64,000 nt of DNA, taken from NCBI GenBank assembly GCA_006176705.1, contig QRFJ01003314.1, positions 114,136 through 178,135 of the forward strand, written 5' to 3'. The number at the start of each line of letters is the position of its first letter. The first letter of the stretch is position 1. Position numbers and translations under genes: made by a program. The DNA comes from Cocos nucifera. Lineage: Eukaryota; Streptophyta; Magnoliopsida; Arecales; Arecaceae. The notes beneath the pieces are model-generated. The model saw only the letters and a list, made by a program, of their open reading frames with translations, was not told the origin of the DNA and made no database searches. This document shows, one piece after another, positions 35,641 through 47,636 of the stretch.

Positions 35641-37470
35641 TTAACCAATTTATTTAAGATTTATATTTTTAAATAAATTAGGCTTCCACTATTTACTTGC
35701 ATCCCTACACTCTCTTGGCAAAAATGCAAAAATCTCTATGATTATAGACTTTTAGTGGATAGTGCGGTCCCACCAACTGGCTCACTATCTCACCTAATAG
35801 TTATTGGTGATGGATCAATCAATGAGTGTACAACTCTTATCCAATGATTTTCTAATCATGGTGCATCCAAAACTAATCTCTAATTCATGAAGCTCACCAT
35901 GCTTGGAATATTGCTCCACTCCTTAATTAAGTTTGACCCATCATTTGCACCAATTAGATTTCTTATTGGGTCTCTCACTAGATCCAAAATATTGAGTCCA
36001 ACCCATCCTCCAACCCATAGCATCCAAAGCCTAATAGACATGGTTGCATCTTTTTGGTGCAATTGAAACATTGTATCCAGTCGAGAATAATCAACCCTTG
36101 GAAGGGCCCACACATCTACAATGATGGAAGATCTTAGATTTAATATTTCTTTAGAAAGATTTAATTTAGGTCTCTTTAAACTTGACTTGACTTAGTCATA
36201 ACAATTATGACTAACCTAGGGGCATGGGTTGGCTCAAATTATTAACCACCTCAAATCAAAACTGGGTTGACATAAATGGCCAGATAAGTGAGACCGATGG
36301 AAGGGATATGTCATTAACTCGATAAGAATATATTCAGGTCGAGTAGCTTCCAATTAAAAATTAGTCGGTCGTATCTGCTAGACTTACCTTAGATACCAAA
36401 TTATCGAATCAAAATGAATTAGGTTAGCCTACAATTCAAGCTTGAACCATGGCGCCAAATTAGATGTTTACTTGAACGAGTCACATCTCAATGTGACTCA
36501 ATCTTGATCCAGACTTAATCCTATTAGGCTGGTCAATTTTAAACTTTCTTTGATCCCACCTAACCAACTCTTGATTTGGTTTGATCAACCGCTAGACCTA
36601 ATTAAGCTAACCAAGTTCGAACCCAATTTTATGAAGATATCTTAAATCTAAAAATTCATAATTTTTAGATCTAATTAATTTTATAATCTTAATTCTTAAT
36701 TAAGTTTGAATTCATGAACAAAATATGTAACAAAATCCTAGGATTTTAGGATTTAGGTTTTTGTAGAAAATAAGTTCTAATTTTTTTATTAAGGATGAAC
36801 GCACAATATCCCTACATATCATAAGAACACCCCATCGAATGAGAGGAGAGGACCTTTAAACCCTACTTTATTCTGATGATCGGATGGCCATGCAAAATGC
36901 CTTAATCAAAAAATATATTTTTTAATAAAATAAGTTAGATCTAAATCATATATCATATATACAATCAAAGATCTAACCTATACATACCTTGCATACATCT
37001 CATGTATCATAACTCAATCAACCATGCATATATCACATATTAAATCTAAAAAATAAAATTTTAAATTTGATCATATCAAAATAAAACTATTCTGGATAGT
37101 TTATAAAACTATTCTACAACTAGTCTAGGCATGCATCTATTATATCTCATATAAAAGAAATTAAAAATTGAAACTCTATTTTTTATTTTTTAGATCTGAT
37201 TACAATAATTATAACATCAAGAAATAAAAATAAAATAAATCTAAAATTATATTTAATCAAATTAGCAACATGATTATACTAGACTATACGTAGAACTATT
37301 CTATTCCTAGTCTAGTCATGCATCTCATACATTATAGATTTAAATTATATAATTTTTAATTTTCTAATTTTAGATCTAATCACATCTGATATGACATCTA
37401 AAATTTCTTAATATCATATCATAAATAAAAATTAAATTAGATCTAAAATAGATATGAAGAACTGTAAATG
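35641..37470 (-). other. Copia C 5' leader
   Basis: About 1.8 kb, AT-rich, with no coherent frame. It contains a GGTATCTAAGGTAAGTC motif (36381-36397, minus strand) preceded by GCTAACCT and followed by CTTATCTGGCCA, a C-to-T decayed version of the leader motif seen in Athila and copia E. Confidence 0.75.
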
Positions 37471-37484
37471 CAACTCTGATACCA
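37471..37484 (-). other. Primer binding site of copia C
   Basis: TGGTATCAGAGTTG on the minus strand, a tRNA-iMet complement, two bases after the LTR end. Confidence 0.9.
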
Positions 37485-37486
37485 TT

Positions 37487-39251
37487 TGAAGGAAAATCAA
37501 ATTTTCTATCGTAGGATCGTCTAAATCTAATCAGGTCTGAGGTGGATTTTTCTACAAAAATTTCTATGATCTAATTAGATCTAAAAATTCTTAGATCTAA
37601 TCTAGGTGATCTGATATTAAAAATTATAAATTAAATTAAATTAGATTTAATTTTAAGTATCTGATTGGGTAATCTAATTACCCTACGATGATCCTGATCG
37701 CTCCTGAGATTCTAGAAGGAGCCATGCACATGCCTGACCTCTATCGATATCCACTCGAGTAGGATCTGGATGTTTTCTATTCATGAATCTTTTTCAAAAG
37801 ATCGAATCTAGATCTGATCTATAAGTCCTTAAAAATAATTTTTGAAGGCAGCTCGTCCGTCTCACAAACAACATCGCATAGATGCTGAATCTTATGCTAA
37901 AATTCTTAGACGTTCTTCTCTGATTTGTGCCCAACTTTTGGCATATAAAAGATAGAGAGAGAGAGAGGATTAGAGGGGGCATCGGATATGATAGGGGTGA
38001 CAGCACTTGGGCATGGAAAGTATTTTCATGTTATGATAGCATAATGGCATGAGAAGGGGTTTAAAACTTTTGCACCATATAGAGTTCCACTTTGACCAAA
38101 TAACCTATTATTTGATTTATAAGAACATCAAGGATTAATCTCCATGTCAAATACTAGATCTCTATCTAGTTTTGATGCAAAAAATCCCTCTAGAAATTGG
38201 CAACAAGAGAAGATAAGGAAGAGTCCATTGCACCTAGGACTCTTCCCTTAATAGTTTGATCCAAATTAAACTCTATCAAAACTTAGTAAAAACACCACCA
38301 TAAATCACAAAACTTGGCACACCCATAGCACCACTCAAGCCCTATCATATATCCAAAAATTAGAGCAATATAGTTTCTAGAGAATTTTCTAGAAATATTT
38401 GATCAGGTGACCCTCAATTCTCTTAATTAGGTTAACTATTGACCCTAGTCCAATTGCACTAGGAATGGATTTAATTTCTTCAATTAATCTGATCTAAATT
38501 GATTATAGTTAGATAAGAATAAATCCATTCTAGATATAAAAATAAGTCAAATCAAATTTAACTTGATTGTGATGAATTAGAAAGATTACAAAAGAAAAAA
38601 GCCAGGCTCAATCATGTGCTAGCACAATTACCTTGAACACGATTGGATCTAATCCAAATCAATCAAACTAGGTTAGCTCAATCGATGACATCCAGATCGA
38701 AATTTTTATTTATGTGATCCAATAAGATTCAATTCTATATGATAATGAGATATATCATGATTTCTATCATCAACATTATCGAAACATCTTTCAATGAATC
38801 AAAACTTTTCTGATTCATAAAATTAGAATGATCGATCATCAAAATTATTCTAATTGCTCCCAAAATCCACTAGTGACATCTAGCAGTATATGGTGGCAAC
38901 CAATCAGAACTAAAAGTGATCCTCTCAATGCAGCTACCTGTGTGATTAGATTCTTTTATCTTGATCCCCGACAGGATTAGGGTTAAGGTAAACTCATCAA
39001 ACCCAACATTCATCATATGAATTAATCATTCAATTCGAGTCTAATATGAAATCTTAATAAAAATTCTTTCTATCATCTTCACTCTGACATGGCCATGGGC
39101 TTAAGAACTCAATCTCATGATTGTCATAGGACTACTCTTCATCTACTGAGATAGATAGATCTACTATTGGTGCAATCCAATTATTATAATGAACATGCTG
39201 TAGCCAACATACACCTCAGAATTTTGAATGATTAGGAGATCGAGTTATGGT
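37487..39251 (-). repeat. Copia C shared LTR, downstream part
   Basis: Reverse complement of the copia A LTR from its CCTTCA end (37487) to the point where copia E inserted. Together with 50129-50635 it totals about 2.27 kb, the full length of this LTR type. It contains ATGGT (39247-39251), the target site of copia E. Confidence 0.88.
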
Positions 39252-41738
39252 TGTTAGAAATTATGTTCCAAAGCCAATCATCAGCCTGTTGATGGTTGAG
39301 CTTTTTTATAATTATAATTAATTTATTAATTAGTAAAAATATTTTGGCATCTTTTTCATCACAAGTTTACATCTTCTAATGAACTCCATTATTGTGATAA
39401 GTTCTTAGGACTGTTTAGTTTCGATAAAGAGAGTATTTATTGATTAGTCCTTAAATGGGTTCACGATCAAATGATAGATTGTTAATTAGGATAACAGCAT
39501 TTATCGAGCATAGGTCACTATATGCCATATAGGTTGATTGTTCTTATAACCAAGGAGTGTAGAAATACTGGTATGGCATATAGGTGAGATGTATGGGTAC
39601 ATCATCATTGAATGTGACCAACTCTAGAGCATTCTACTATCAAGAATGTTTCTGATGGAATATAGATATAAGTATCCCTTAGACTTGAGATCATCTCAGT
39701 GACTTACAAGCAACTCACTGTGCTTTGGTACCGGACTAACTAAATTTCTAATTTAGCAATCGAAGGCTTCTGGATATAGTCAAGTACTTATGAAGTTGGA
39801 GTGTGATCAAGATGGAATTGACCACTCCAAGAGTTGGAGAAGAATGTATCACTGTATTTCAATATAGCAAAACCTTTGCCAGGATAATCCATCAGATAGA
39901 TTTGATATTTTGAAAAATAATGAAGACAATCTGATCAGAGTTGATAGTTGAATTTTGAGGTGTCCTATGAGCATTGTGGTCAAGGGGATGAATTATATAA
40001 AAACTATATCTGCATGGGTTCTAAGGATGGTGTTTTACACCTTCGATCTATCCGACCGTCGGATATCATTGCTAGATGGTCACTTCGATTGGTATAAAAA
40101 TTTATTTCTATGCTATGAAATTAAGTTCAAACCTATGAGGTCACATACATTAAAGCTTACAATCTAATCAAAAGGCTGATGAACGATTAAGAATCGATCT
40201 AGGATTAAATAATCAATACGATTGATGTTTAACCAAGTGTAAATATTGTAGGAGGATCGATTAGCAATTGAATTATTAATTAGCTTAATTTGATTAAGTC
40301 AATAGGCTGAGACTAAGTCTAATTAAATATGATTTAATTAAATTTAGTTTGGACTTGATTGGATCAAGTTCAATTGGATAAACCAAGTGAAAGGAAGAAC
40401 TAGTCCTAGTCTAACTTGGACTCGAATTAACCCAATTTTCTAGTATGATTAAAAAATAAATTAGAATTAAATCTAATTTAATATAATTTAATTAAGTCCT
40501 TAAATGGGATAGGGTCTTATTTAGTTGGGTTGGTTTAATCTTAATTTTATTTGATTAAAAGATCTTGTTTGATCAAGTCAAAATAGGAGTCCTAGTGTAA
40601 CTAGGACTCCCTATCACTTGCGCCACTTAATCCTCATGCCCCATGTCCTTTTTATTTTATTTCTTACATTAAAATTCTCCACTCATATGGCTTCTCATGG
40701 CCCTTTCTCTCCTCCTTTTCTCATAAGATAATTTGTTGGAAGACCAAGTCAAAAGAGGAGTTAGTTTTGCTTAGGATTCTATAAGATAGAATCCTTGTTG
40801 ACCAAAACACCTTCCCTTGAGTGTCGCCCCCTCTTTTAATTAATTCTTCTCTTATTCCATGAAAATAATCTCCTTTTTTTTGCACCCTCCCTTGTTGGTC
40901 CACACCAATAATTGTGGAGGAGGTGCCCAAGAGTTGGGCATCGCAACAACTTTCCATGTTTGGATGTTCCTAGTCTAGGATTTTGATCTAACTTAGACTC
41001 TTCTTTTTCTCTATTTATTGGAAAAATTTTATTCTAATTTTTTTTATGAAATATAGAGCTTTGGGAAAGATTTGGGGTGTGCAAAAATTAGAGGAAGAGG
41101 GTTCTTGGGCATGAGGGTTCCATAGGCACCAAACTAGGTGTCTAGGTTAGAGAAAAGAGAAGAAGAAGAGGGTCTTCTTCTAGGGCTATTTTATTTTCAA
41201 TCTCTCCTCCTTTTATTAAATTTTTTCTAAGAGAGTCTTAGATCAGTACACTCTCATCTTTCTTTTTATATTTTGGAGAGTTGAAATTTTGAAGAAGGGA
41301 GCATTGGATCGACCATCAAAGAAAGATCAGTACAGTACTAGCATGCTATGCTGATTTCTTGCATTAGACTTCAAATCAGAGATTGTAGGCTCGTGTGGAT
41401 GACTCCTAGAGGCTGAATGCATGTGTGGCTCATGACACCATCCTCAAGCCTAGATCAGTAAGTTAGAATGTCTAACTTGCTCAGGTAATAGATATGATCA
41501 ATAAACTTCATACCTGCATTTGATGTGTTGTAGATCTAGGTTGATTTGATCAATCTTTTACTTTCTTATTTGATTTTAATTTTTTATTTAATATCATATC
41601 TTGATCATATAATAAATTTAAAATTTAAGTATTTATATATTTATTTAAATAAATATTTAATTTATTTAAGTCTTTTGCTGTAAGATCTTGAAAAAATTTT
41701 TAAGATCTATCTGTAAAATCCTAGATTTGGTTCCTTCA
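39252..41738 (+). repeat. 5' LTR of copia E
   Basis: Runs from TGTTAGAAATTATGTTCC to GGTTCCTTCA, followed two bases later by the PBS. It contains the near-palindrome GTGCCCAA-GAG-TTGGGCAT (40923-40941) and a weak TATA-like CTATTTATTG near 41011. Confidence 0.93.
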
Positions 41739-41740
41739 AC

Positions 41741-41752
41741 TGGTATCAGAGC
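41741..41752 (+). other. Primer binding site of copia E
   Basis: TGGTATCAGAGC, a perfect match to the tRNA-iMet complement used by most Ty1/copia elements. Confidence 0.95.
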
Positions 41753-43654
41753 TAGGTTATTATTACATGATTTTTATGCATGTTTAGATTATTTTTTAGA
41801 TTAGATATAATTTATAATTTGATTATTAAATCTAAATTTTTTTAAAAAAAATTTAGATCTCATAAAGTGCCATAAGGTTGTCCTGCTATAAGGATTCCCC
41901 CTTACAGTGAATAGGTTATCCTAGTTCATGATGATCTGACTCTAATCATAAATTTATTAGATTTGATCTAATTTTATTTATGATTTAATATATTTAAAAT
42001 AGTTTTAGATCTAAAAATAAAATATTTTAGATTGCATGGACTACCATAAGGTTGTCCTACTATAAGGTTTACCCCTTACAGTGAATAGGTTGTCCTAGTA
42101 CGTGCTGATCTAAAATATTGATCATAAAATTTTAAATTAAGTCTATAAAATTTTATAATCTAATTAAAAATATTTTAATTTAGTTTTAATCTTTATAAAT
42201 ATATTAGATTTGATCTAAGAAGATTTATGATTGATTATTATTGAAACTATTTCAATTACGTGAACCTGTTTAGATTAGATCTAAAGTAGATTCATGTTTA
42301 TGTTACTTGCATATTGATTATAAATCAAACATGCAACTTGGTTGATAGAACCATATTGTAAAAATATTTTACAAATATGAAAACTATTTTTGAAAAGCCA
42401 AACCCCAATCCTCGGTCCAAAACTTAATTAAGAATTAAGAAGTTGTTTGATTAGGTTTTAGGATTGTAAATTGAAGATCCTATGACACGAATCATAACAC
42501 ATTGGGTTAACGGGTTAGTGGAGATTTGGTCCATTAATTGGGTTAGACCTAGGGTTAGATTAATGAATGGACATAACTAGAGAATTAACTAAATCTAATC
42601 AATTGTTGTCTTAGATTAGGTCATGGATTCTCTAGATTAATTGCAATAGTTGTAGTTGGTCAAGTCCATGTATTTAACAAGACCCAAGATGGACTTGATT
42701 CATGGCTACATGGTCTAGCATAAACTATTAGGTTGATTTAATTGAAACTAATTAAACCAGTTAGTGTCTAAGGTAAACTAGACCTGTGGTTTTTAATTGG
42801 CAGCCTGCTAACCTGACCATTCTGATGGTGTCTAAGGCAAGCCGGGCAGACCCTTCCACTGATCAAACTTACTTGGCCTCTTGGTGAGATTATGTTTTGA
42901 TCAGATCACTTAACTATTCGAGCTAACCCATGTCAGCTAGGTAAATCAGTTTGACTGATTTAGGTGCTGCTAGACCAGCCTATTAATGGTCTCCCTTAAG
43001 CTGACTTGGTGAAGTTAGTGGGAGGATCATGATAAGCTGGTTAATCTAACCTACTCACTTCTATAAATTAAATCCTCTAAAATTATTAGAATCCTAAAAT
43101 GAAATAGTTATATGATAACTAGTCATAGCCTCCTATTAAAATAGATGATAATGGGTCCATCCGTTGGATAATCATTGGAGGCCCAAAGGTCTGGTGCTTA
43201 TCGATTGATGGAATTATCATTCATTATATAATCTCTTGGATACATCTTTCTAAATGGTGGTCAGATCGGCTAACCAAAGTTGGGCCTGATTATTCATTGG
43301 ATGGATGGGCCAAGTAGGTCATGTTAATGGTTGGACCAAATTGGACACTTTTCTGAGAAGGCCAAAGCCAACTGATGAGGGCTTGAGGCAAAATTTAATT
43401 ACTAAAAATTATTTGAAAAAATAATTAGTTATGAATCTATCCTTAGATGTACATGGGTGGGCCAACCAAAGTTGGGCTCGTGTATAGTCTATGTGGATTC
43501 TAGTACCCACTAAGAAATTAGGATAATTCCTCGAATTGAAGGTAGAGTCTATCAATTCAAATAAAATAGTGAAAGAAACCTTTTGATTAAAGTCCAAATC
43601 TTTAGGTTTAATAAATCAATTACTAATTAGATTTTGGTTTTTCTTTGTGCAGAC
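41753..43654 (+). other. Copia E 5' leader
   Basis: About 1.9 kb, noncoding. A repeat occurs at 41880-41935 and 42040-42110 (CATAAGGTTGTCCT, CCCCTTACAGTGAATAGG). The GGTGTCTAAGGCAAGC motif lies at 42827-42842, with a weaker GTGTCTAAGGTAAAC near 42765. Confidence 0.8.
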
Positions 43655-44575
43655 ATGGCCAGCTCCCTATCGCTCCGATCATTGTTGGACAATGATAAGT
43701 TGGTGGGATCCAACTTCAGTAGCTAGTACCGAAAGTTGAAGATTGTCCTAGAGCATGAATGGATCCTATATGTGTTGACAGATCCTACACCTGAGGAGCC
43801 AGCTACCAATGCACGTGGAATAGTCAAAGACACTTATCAGAAGTGGCTCAATGATCGAACCATGATGCACTTTATTATGCTGGCTGCGATGAGCAACGAG
43901 TTCAGTCATAGGTTTGAGATAGCTCAGCCAAATCAAATGCTCTAAGTATTCGAGGATTCTTTTTGGCACACCCGATGACGTTGAGAGGCACAAAACTAGT
44001 TGCACCATCTTCAATGTCAGGCTGTGGGATGGAACCTCTATCACTGATCATGTACTATACAAGATCGAGTTGATAGAGTGCTTGAGCAAACTTGACTTTT
44101 CCTTGTATGAACAACTTGAAAAAGATGCAATACTAAACTCGCTGCCAAAGTCCTATCTCCCTTTCCTTACTCATTATAGAATGACAAAGCTTGAAGTAAA
44201 CTACCATGGCTTACTAGGGTTACTTCAGAACTTTGAGAAAGATCACCAGCTCCATAAAGAGTTAGTGAACTTAGTGGGAGGTTCATCTTTTGGTTCTCGA
44301 CCCTTTAGAAAAGGGAAGAAGAACAAGAAGAAGAAAATAAAGAAGGTATAAGTTCTGGTTGGGACATCAGTGCAGGACCAGACCAGGAAGATCAAGTCTG
44401 ATAAGAGTCAAGCTGAATGCTTATTTTACAAGAAGTGGGGGCACTGGAAGAGGAACTGTCCTTAGTACATTGCCTCCTTAGACCCGAATAGGCAGAGAAA
44501 AAAGAAAGCTATTGCTAGGCAAGGTATTTATATGATAACTCCTTGCAATTTCTCTATTTATGATATTATTGACTA
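43655..44575 (+). pseudogene. Copia E Gag
   Basis: The ATG at 43655 gives MASSLSLRSLLDNDKLVGSNF; a TAG soon after replaces the family Trp. Frames 43736-43945 (UBN2 segment, MMHFIMLAAMSNEFSHRFE) and 44070-44351 (LPKSYLPFLTHYRM, Lys-rich end) follow with a frameshift between. The zinc knuckle near 44410 reads CLFYKKWGHWKRNC, with the second Cys changed to Tyr. Confidence 0.85.
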
Positions 44576-45860
44576 GGTATTGGATATCGGTAGCCCTTAC
44601 CATATTTGCAATTTATTGCAGGGATTGCAGATCAGTAGAAGATTCGAGCAAGGTGAGAGATTCCTAAATGTTGGAGATAGAAGACCAGTTCCAGTTCTAG
44701 CTTTAGAAATTTTGAAACTTGTATTTGAATGTCATACCATTGTTCTTAGTGATTGTCATTTGTATCCTAGTTTCTTTTTAAATATCATTTCTATAGGCCT
44801 TTTGGCTATGAACAATTATGAAATTTCAATAAAGAAATGAGTTTGTAATGTCATTATGAATGGTGTTACTGCTTTCTATGGATAATTGAACAATGGTGTA
44901 TATATATTATCACAACTTGTTAATGTAGTCTATTCTACTGGCAAGCATTCTAGATTAGATAGTGTATTAGATATCTACTTATGGCACTATAGGCTAGGTC
45001 ATATAAATAAGAATAGGATAAACATGTTAACCCAAGAGGGAATCCTTGAAGTCAATGATTGTGAATCGCTTTCAACCTATGAGTCCTATCCTTCTTAGTA
45101 AAATGACCAAGTCACCTTTTACTAAAAAAGATGAGAGAGCCAATGAGCTCTTAGGTCTAGTACGTACTGATGTATGTGGACCAATGAGCATAAGTGCCGG
45201 TGGTGGATATGTCTACTTCATCACTTTCATAGATGATCTATCCAGATATGGTATATGTCTATCTGATGAAACATAAGTTGGATTCTTTTAAAATGTTCAA
45301 ATATTTTTGAAGTGAAGTAGAAAAATAAACTAGGAAGAGTATTAAAACTCTTCGATCTGATCGAGGAGGAGAATACCTTTCTATTGATTTCTCACATATT
45401 TAGGAGAGAATGAAATTTTCTCCCAATGGACTCCTCCTGGAACATCATAGCATAATGGTGTGTCTAAAAGGAGGAATTGAACTTTGTTAGACATGGTCTG
45501 ATCCATGATGGATTTTTCAGCTTGCTGATATTCTTTTGGGGATATGTACTCGAATCGGCTTATTATCTATTAAATAGGATTCTGAGTAAGTCTATAGTTA
45601 AAACTCCATATGAGATATGGACAGGACATAAGCCAGCACTTTCACACCTTAGGATTTGGGGGTGCCCGGCTTATATCAAATGATTAGTTACAGACAAATT
45701 TAGACCTAGGTCTGACAAGTGTACATTCATAGGGTACCCAAATGAGACCAAAGGATAATATTTCTACCATGCTGATGAATAAAAGAAATTCGTCAGCCTT
45801 AGGGCAACCTTTTTGAAAAAAGATTTCCTTGGTGAAGGAATTATTGCCTCTAGGGTTGAA
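44576..45860 (+). pseudogene. Copia E protease and integrase
   Basis: Protease site DIGSPYHIC (44580), then the pre-integrase finger YLWHYRLGHINKNRINML (44886-45098). A frameshift at the second finger is followed by frame 45046-45276 with VRTDVCGPMS (first Asp) and FITFIDDLSRYG. Stops interrupt the core around LRSDRGGEY. Frame 45477-45683 is the C-terminal part (YLLNRILSKSIVKTPYEIW). Confidence 0.85.
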
Positions 45861-45887
45861 CTTGATGAAGTTTAACAGCTAAAAAGT

Positions 45888-46720
45888 TTGACACAGAATG
45901 TTGAACCTAGGTCGGATTTGATCAGATCAAATCCGAAGCTTAGTGAACCCGCACCATTAAGGCAATCCGGTAGAGTACCGTGCCATCCGAATAGATACTA
46001 TGGATTCTTCGTCCAAGATGGTGATCCCATCGAACTCGATGAGACCGATGAGGATCGGATCACTTATATGGATGCGATGTAGAGACCCGACTCTAAGAAA
46101 TAGCTAGAAGCCATGAGATCCAAAATGGATTTCATGAAGGTCAATGATGTATGGATATTAGTTGACCCACTTGAAGGGGTTAAATCCATTGGGTGTAAAT
46201 GGATCTTCAAAAGAAAGAGGGGCACCGACGAAAAGATGGAGACCTATAAAGTCCATCTGATTACTAAAGGATATCATCAACGTTATGGTATTGACTATGA
46301 TAAGATATTCTCTCCTGTGGCAATGCTCAAGTCCATTTGGATCATGCTTGCCATTACTGCCCATCTAGACTATGAGATTTGATAGATGGATGTGAAGACA
46401 ACTTTCCTAAATGGAGAGTTGATCGAAGAGGTGTATATGATACAACCTAAAGGATTCACATCCACAGACGAGTCCTAGGTGTGCAAGCTTCAAAGATCCA
46501 TTTATGGATTGAAGCATGCATCTCAGAGTTGGAAAATGCATTTTGATAAAGTGACCAAAACATATGGCTTCATTAAGAATAGAGGAAAACACTGCATTTA
46601 CAAATAGGCAAATGGTCCAGTAGTGATATTTCTTATTTTGTTTGTGGATGACATTCTCTTAATCAAAAATGATATTCCCGCACTACAAGAAATAAAAGTC
46701 TAGTTATCATCATAGTAATC
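45888..46720 (+). pseudogene. Copia E reverse transcriptase
   Basis: Frames 45888-46082 (linker and RT start), 46113-46382 (GCKWIFKRKRGTDEKMETYKV; ends where TGA replaces Trp of IWQMDVK), then MDVKTTFLNGELIEEVY and YGLKHASQSW in frame with further stops. The catalytic site near 46640 reads FVDDILLI, with Tyr changed to Phe. Confidence 0.85.
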
Positions 46721-46721
46721 C

Positions 46722-47630
46722 ATGAAGGACTTCGGTGAAGCAACCTACATCTTAGGGATGAAGATCAATAGGGATAGATCTAAAAGGATGCTTGGTATAT
46801 CCCAGTCCATGTACATAGAAACTATGCTGAAGAGATTCAGCATAGAGAATTTCAAAAAGGGCTATCTTTTGATAGGCCAAAAAATTTCTCTCTCTAAGAA
46901 AGATTGTCCGACAACTCCTGAAGAGAGAGAGAGCATATAGTAAAATCCCATATGCTTTGATAGTAGGATCTATTATGTATGTAATGACATGTACAAGATC
47001 AGACGTGGTATACTCACCAGGAGTGGTGAGTAGATACCAGTCTGACCCTAAAGAAAATCACTGAAAGGTGGTTAAAATCATCCTTAATTATTTTAGAAAT
47101 ACTAAGGATCAATGGTTGGTTTCTGTGAGTCAGATCTGAAACTTATGGGGTTTGCAGACTCCAGCTTTCAATCTAACCATGATGATAGTAAAAGTATGTT
47201 AGAATATATCTCTACTCTAAATGGGAGAGCCATCTGCTGAAAAAGTTCTAAGTAGCATACGGTGGCTGACTCTGTTTGTGAATCTAAGTACAAGGCAGCA
47301 TCAGATGCAGCAAAGAAAGCTATGTGGCTAAGGAAATTCATCACCGAGCTCAGAGTAGTATCCTTCATTGATGGTCCAGTCCTACTCTTCTATGACAACA
47401 CTGATGTCATAGCTAAGGTAAAGAAATCGAAGGCACACCAACGGACAAAGTACATTCTATGTCGCTTTCATTTGATTCATGAGATCATGGATCGTGGTGA
47501 TGTCGACCTTTAGAAGATCGATGGAAAGAAGAACCTAGCTGACCCCTTCACTAAAGCCCTAACAATCAAGGAGTTCGACAATCATAAGTCGAAGATGGGT
47601 ATTAGGTACTGTGCCGAGTGGCTTTAGGAT
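46722..47630 (+). pseudogene. Copia E RT end and RNase H
   Basis: Frame 46722-46940 is the RT C-terminus (MKDFGEATYILGMKINRDRSKRMLG). Stops follow near 46940 and 47060-47100. Frame 47262-47513 is RNase H (ESKYKAASDAAKKAMWLRKF, where the family has AEY), then after a TAG the common end of this family (GIRYCAEWL-type). Confidence 0.85.
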
Positions 47631-47636
47631 AAGAGT

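Larger units (their letters stand above)
34191..37486 (-). mobile_element. Copia C, second unit: leader, gag, protease
   Basis: Minus-strand internal region of the copia A family, starting with a PBS at 37484 directly after the LTR at 37487. It continues through leader, Gag and protease to the GAG-pre-integrase region, then stops at the Athila LTR fragment. The LTR in front of it is also the 3' LTR of the first C unit (pol at 50640-51952), so the two units share one LTR. Confidence 0.85.

Noticed and set aside
36881..37470. Host gene remnant in the AT-rich block before the copia C PBS
   Set aside because: Position between PBS and gag and the repeated CTAGTC/AGATCTAA phrases match leader sequence of this copia type; no coding signal.
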